NCBI GenBank assembly: GCA_025922995.1
Contig: JAICGT010000038.1
Coordinates: 1-8,292 of the forward strand
Source: Fimbriimonadales bacterium
Lineage (GTDB): Bacteria > Armatimonadota > Fimbriimonadia > Fimbriimonadales > ATM1
DNA: 8,292 bases
Reading direction: 5' to 3'
The position numbers were made by a program, and so were the translations under genes. Under the pieces are notes generated by a model that had not been told where the DNA came from, ran no database searches, and worked only from the letters and a program-made list of their open reading frames with translations. Positions 6,490 to 8,292 of the stretch are shown in pieces (positions within the stretch are counted from its first letter, which is position 1; every line of letters begins with the position of its first letter).

Positions 6490-7376
6490 TTGTTTACCCT
6501 CAGGTAGTTCCGCACGGATACCGCTGCCGCCAGAATACCCAAAATCGCTCCTACTCCCGCCAAGAACAACGTTATGCGCAGGGCCGGAAAGTCACCCCCA
6601 GATGATAGCAAAGGACCGGTTATTTCGCTGGATCGCTTGCTTAAGTACCACGCGAGCAGCCACAGCAGCAGCCCCGCAACGATGCCTCCCATCGCGCCTT
6701 GCATGCCGCCTTCGAGCAGAAACGGCCAGCGTATTCTCGAGTTCGTAGCCCCCACCATGCGCATGATCCTGATCTCCTGTTGTCGTGCGATGACAGTTAA
6801 ATGGACGGAATTGAGGATCAAAGCGCCTGCAGTAAAGAACGTGATGACGCCGAGCAAAATGCCCGCCCAGCGTACAAATTCAAGTAGCGCGGTGACTTTT
6901 CGCCGTTCTTCGACGGCGTCCCTGATGCCGTCTGCGGCGTAAAAGGTCGGCAGCGACTCGATTTTCGAGCGGACGCCGTCGGTTTTCTCGAGGTCGGTAA
7001 GGGAAACGAGCAGTTGATCCGGCAGCGGATTCTCGATGTCCTTATATTCGTTCGAAACGCCCTGCTTTCGAAGGTACTTTTCCCATTCGGACTCCTTCGG
7101 AAGGAGTACGACGCGACGAACTCCATCTAGCCGCCTCAGGGTTTGCGCGGATTCTGAGATTTGTTCAAGTTTCGTGCCAGGCTTTATAGAAAACGTGACT
7201 TGAAACTGCTCGGGCAGCCTATCGAGCTGTGCCTTCAGAGCTATGTATGAGTAGCCCAAGCCGCCCAGGATGATCAGGGCGATTGCGGCGGTGTTTACGG
7301 CCGAGATCGTCATCAGCGGGTTTCTGCGCAGAGCCGTGAAGGTCTCGCTCAGGATGAACTCAAGCCGGTCCAGCAA
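6486..7376 (-). CDS. ftsX: cell division ABC transporter permease FtsX
   Basis: FtsX is the membrane half of FtsEX. It does not move a substrate but passes ATP-driven shape changes to a hydrolase outside the membrane. The 296-residue protein has the expected four-helix layout: TM1 about 22-46, an extracytoplasmic domain about 47-162 with the NPLP motif at 116-119, TM2 about 163-190, then the conserved cytoplasmic loop RQQEIRIMRMVGAT (198-211), TM3 about 222-247 and TM4 about 268-289. The start is TTG at 7376, preceded by a purine-rich GGGGGGA, and it overlaps the end of ftsE by 17 bp. Its TGA overlaps the ATG of the M23 hydrolase gene, so all three proteins should be made together. The extracytoplasmic loop is the likely docking site for the coiled coil of that hydrolase. 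Confidence 0.95.
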   Translation of the reverse strand: MLDRLEFILSETFTALRRNPLMTISAVNTAAIALIILGGLGYSYIALKAQLDRLPEQFQVTFSIKPGTKLEQISESAQTLRRLDGVRRVVLLPKESEWEKYLRKQGVSNEYKDIENPLPDQLLVSLTDLEKTDGVRSKIESLPTFYAADGIRDAVEERRKVTALLEFVRWAGILLGVITFFTAGALILNSVHLTVIARQQEIRIMRMVGATNSRIRWPFLLEGGMQGAMGGIVAGLLLWLLAWYLSKRSSEITGPLLSSGGDFPALRITLFLAGVGAILGILAAAVSVRNYLRVNK

Positions 7377-8043
7377 CGAATCCCCCCGTGTCAGAGACTA
7401 CTTCGCCCAGGCGTAGGGTAACCACCCGCCTCTGCAGCCTCTCTATGGCGTAAACGTCGTGCGTTGCCATGACCACCGTCGTTCCCTTTGAGTTGATATC
7501 ACCAAGTATGGACAGAATATCTATACTCATCTCGGGATCGAGGTGACCGGTCGGCTCGTCGGCGAGCAAAACCTTGGGCTGATTGATCAGCGCCCTGGCG
7601 ATGGCGACGCGTTGCGCCTCGCCGCCGGACAGCTCTCCGGGGAACGAACGAGACTTGTGGAGAACGCCGAAGCGCTCCAAGAACTCCGGTACCAGCCGGT
7701 GGACCATGCGGTTCGTGTGCCCTGCGGCCCGCATCGCGTATGCGAGGTTCTCGTAGACCGTCTTGCGCTGAAGCAGCAGGATGTCCTGCGGGACGAAGCC
7801 GACGCGTTGGCGCAGGACCGGGATCTCATGGGGCCGGAGAGTAGCCAGATCTCGGCCAAAAACCGATACCCTCCCACGGGTTGCTCGAAGCTCGCGCAGC
7901 AGCAGCTTCAAGATGCTGGACTTGCCGGAACCGGATGGCCCGAGCAGAAAGACGCACTCCCCCTGTTCGATCGTGAGGTCTACATCCTTGAGAGCCGGCC
8001 GATTCCGTTCGTATTCCAGGCTGACGTTCTGGAACTGAATCAC
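7360..8043 (-). CDS. ftsE: cell division ATP-binding protein FtsE
   Basis: FtsE is the cytoplasmic ATPase of FtsEX. All ABC motifs are present: Walker A GPSGSGKSS (35-43), Q-loop Q86, signature LSGGE (138-142) followed by QRVAIARAL, Walker B VLLADEP (158-164, catalytic E163) and H-loop H195. The D-loop reads GHLD where GNLD is usual. The 227-residue length and the VGFVPQDILLL segment are typical of FtsE. Because ftsX follows at once with a 17-bp overlap, the related MacB/LolD-type ATPases are very unlikely. The start is GTG at 8043 with GAGG only 4 nt upstream, a short but usable spacing. The leader contains an inverted repeat that also carries the -10 of the divergent tRNA-Glu gene. The operon therefore begins in a shared control region. 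Confidence 0.95.
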   Translation of the reverse strand: MIQFQNVSLEYERNRPALKDVDLTIEQGECVFLLGPSGSGKSSILKLLLRELRATRGRVSVFGRDLATLRPHEIPVLRQRVGFVPQDILLLQRKTVYENLAYAMRAAGHTNRMVHRLVPEFLERFGVLHKSRSFPGELSGGEAQRVAIARALINQPKVLLADEPTGHLDPEMSIDILSILGDINSKGTTVVMATHDVYAIERLQRRVVTLRLGEVVSDTGGFVAGPA

Positions 8044-8048
8044 GTGCC

Positions 8049-8072
8049 CTCATTATGCCTCGGTATAATGAG
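8049..8072. repeat. inverted repeat in the ftsE / tRNA-Glu divergent leader
   Basis: CTCATTAT (8049-8056) and ATAATGAG (8065-8072) are perfect inverted copies separated by 8 nt. Two further CC/GG pairs lie inside the spacer. The right arm carries TATAAT on the plus strand and the left arm carries CATAAT on the minus strand, so each strand shows a -10-like hexamer pointing outward. The repeat could be an operator, a paired divergent promoter core, or a hairpin in a transcript. Confidence 0.6.
8064..8069 (+). promoter_or_regulatory. -10 element (TATAAT) of the tRNA-Glu promoter
   Basis: A perfect consensus TATAAT ends 12 bp before the first base of the mature tRNA, which allows a leader of about 5-6 nt. 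The bases after it (GAGCGCTC, itself palindromic) are GC-rich, as in discriminators of stringently controlled stable-RNA promoters. No good -35 is visible; the 17-bp position (8041-8046, CACGTG) covers the ftsE start codon. Confidence 0.6.
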
Positions 8073-8081
8073 CGCTCGCAC

Positions 8082-8157
8082 GGCCCGGTCGTCTAGCGGT
8101 TAGGACATCGCCCTTTCACGGCGAAGGTCGCGGGTTCGAATCCCGTCCGGGCTACCA
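8082..8157 (+). tRNA. tRNA-Glu (anticodon TTC), CCA encoded
   Basis: The 76-nt cloverleaf is complete. Acceptor arms are GGCCCGG (8082-8088) and CCGGGCT (8147-8153), with a G-U first pair, discriminator A8154 and encoded CCA (8155-8157). The anticodon stem is TCGCC/GGCGA (8108-8112/8120-8124) around loop CTTTCAC, giving anticodon TTC at 8115-8117. The T arm is GCGGG-TTCGAAT-CCCGT (8130-8146). The D-arm GTCTAGCGGTTAGGAC is typical of glutamate tRNAs. It decodes GAA and GAG. It is divergent from ftsE, with no second tRNA alongside. Confidence 0.97.
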
Positions 8158-8292
8158 GTTATTCGTCTGGGCGAGAACCGATGGATGGGATCGGATCTTC
8201 GGGCCAGTGGCTGCTCATCCATTCACCGCTCATTGCGTTTATTTAGTCGCATTTTCTTGTAGATTCAGTTCGCTCATTTTTATTGCCGAAGC
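8158..8292. other. non-coding stretch after tRNA-Glu
   Basis: I see no gene or second tRNA in these 135 bp. The first part holds a 7-bp inverted repeat, ATGGATG (8181-8187) and CATCCAT (8216-8222), around a GC-rich 28-nt loop. The last 60 bp are T-rich. The repeat lacks a directly following T-tract, so a terminator for the tRNA is possible but not shown. The stretch may be the upstream region of a gene beyond the right edge. Confidence 0.4.

Noticed and set aside
8227..8278. Direct repeat CGCTCATT at 8227-8234 and 8271-8278
   Set aside because: Only two 8-bp copies with unlike flanks; this is within what chance allows and there is no regular spacing or third copy.
8082..8292. tRNA-Glu as an integration site for a genomic island
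   Set aside because: No integrase and no repeated copy of the tRNA 3' end is present in the window.

Overview
The window looks like an ordinary chromosomal stretch of a diderm-like, respiring bacterium. It has moderate-to-high GC and dense, mostly minus-strand genes, many of them overlapping. Five of the eight protein starts I favour are GTG or TTG. Menaquinone-type genes (a UbiE/MenG methyltransferase and a long-chain polyprenyl diphosphate synthase) sit beside a lipoprotein-type sugar-binding protein and an FtsEX-peptidoglycan hydrolase operon. The source could be a phylum such as Armatimonadota, but that is a guess from gene content and style, not something the sequence proves.

Region 1 (1-3047, minus strand) is an L-arabinose ABC importer, transcribed araF-araG-araH. 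AraF is the binding protein, here a predicted lipoprotein with an almost fully conserved arabinose pocket. AraG is the double ATPase, and AraH is the permease, cut by the left edge. Spacing is 4 nt (F-G) and 0 nt (G-H), so the three are translated as one unit. No arabinose catabolic gene or regulator lies in the window.

Region 2 (3086-4839, minus strand) holds ubiE/menG followed by a trans-polyprenyl diphosphate synthase, probably coupled through a TTGA overlap. Together they would make the isoprenoid side chain and do the last methylation of menaquinone. The araF gene follows only 38 nt downstream with no obvious terminator.

Region 3 (4902-5390, plus strand) is a lone thioredoxin-fold protein of the TlpA/ResA type in which both active-site cysteines are serine. 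It is divergent from ubiE, and its 3' end overlaps the convergent hydrolase gene by 20 bp.

Region 4 (5371-8043, minus strand) is ftsE-ftsX-M23 peptidase, with 17-bp and 4-bp overlaps. FtsEX would be an ATP-driven membrane switch. The third protein has a long coiled coil and an M23/LytM domain with all metal and catalytic residues, so it should cut peptidoglycan itself rather than only activating an amidase as EnvC does.

Region 5 (8044-8292) holds a complete tRNA-Glu(TTC) gene on the plus strand. A consensus TATAAT lies in front of it, inside an inverted repeat shared with the ftsE leader. The last 135 bp show no gene.

I found no mobile element, CRISPR array, defence cassette or clearly new multi-gene system. 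The items most worth a second look are the cysteine-less thioredoxin-like protein, the FtsEX-linked catalytically intact hydrolase, the shared tRNA-Glu/ftsE promoter palindrome and the unusual first signature motif of AraG.
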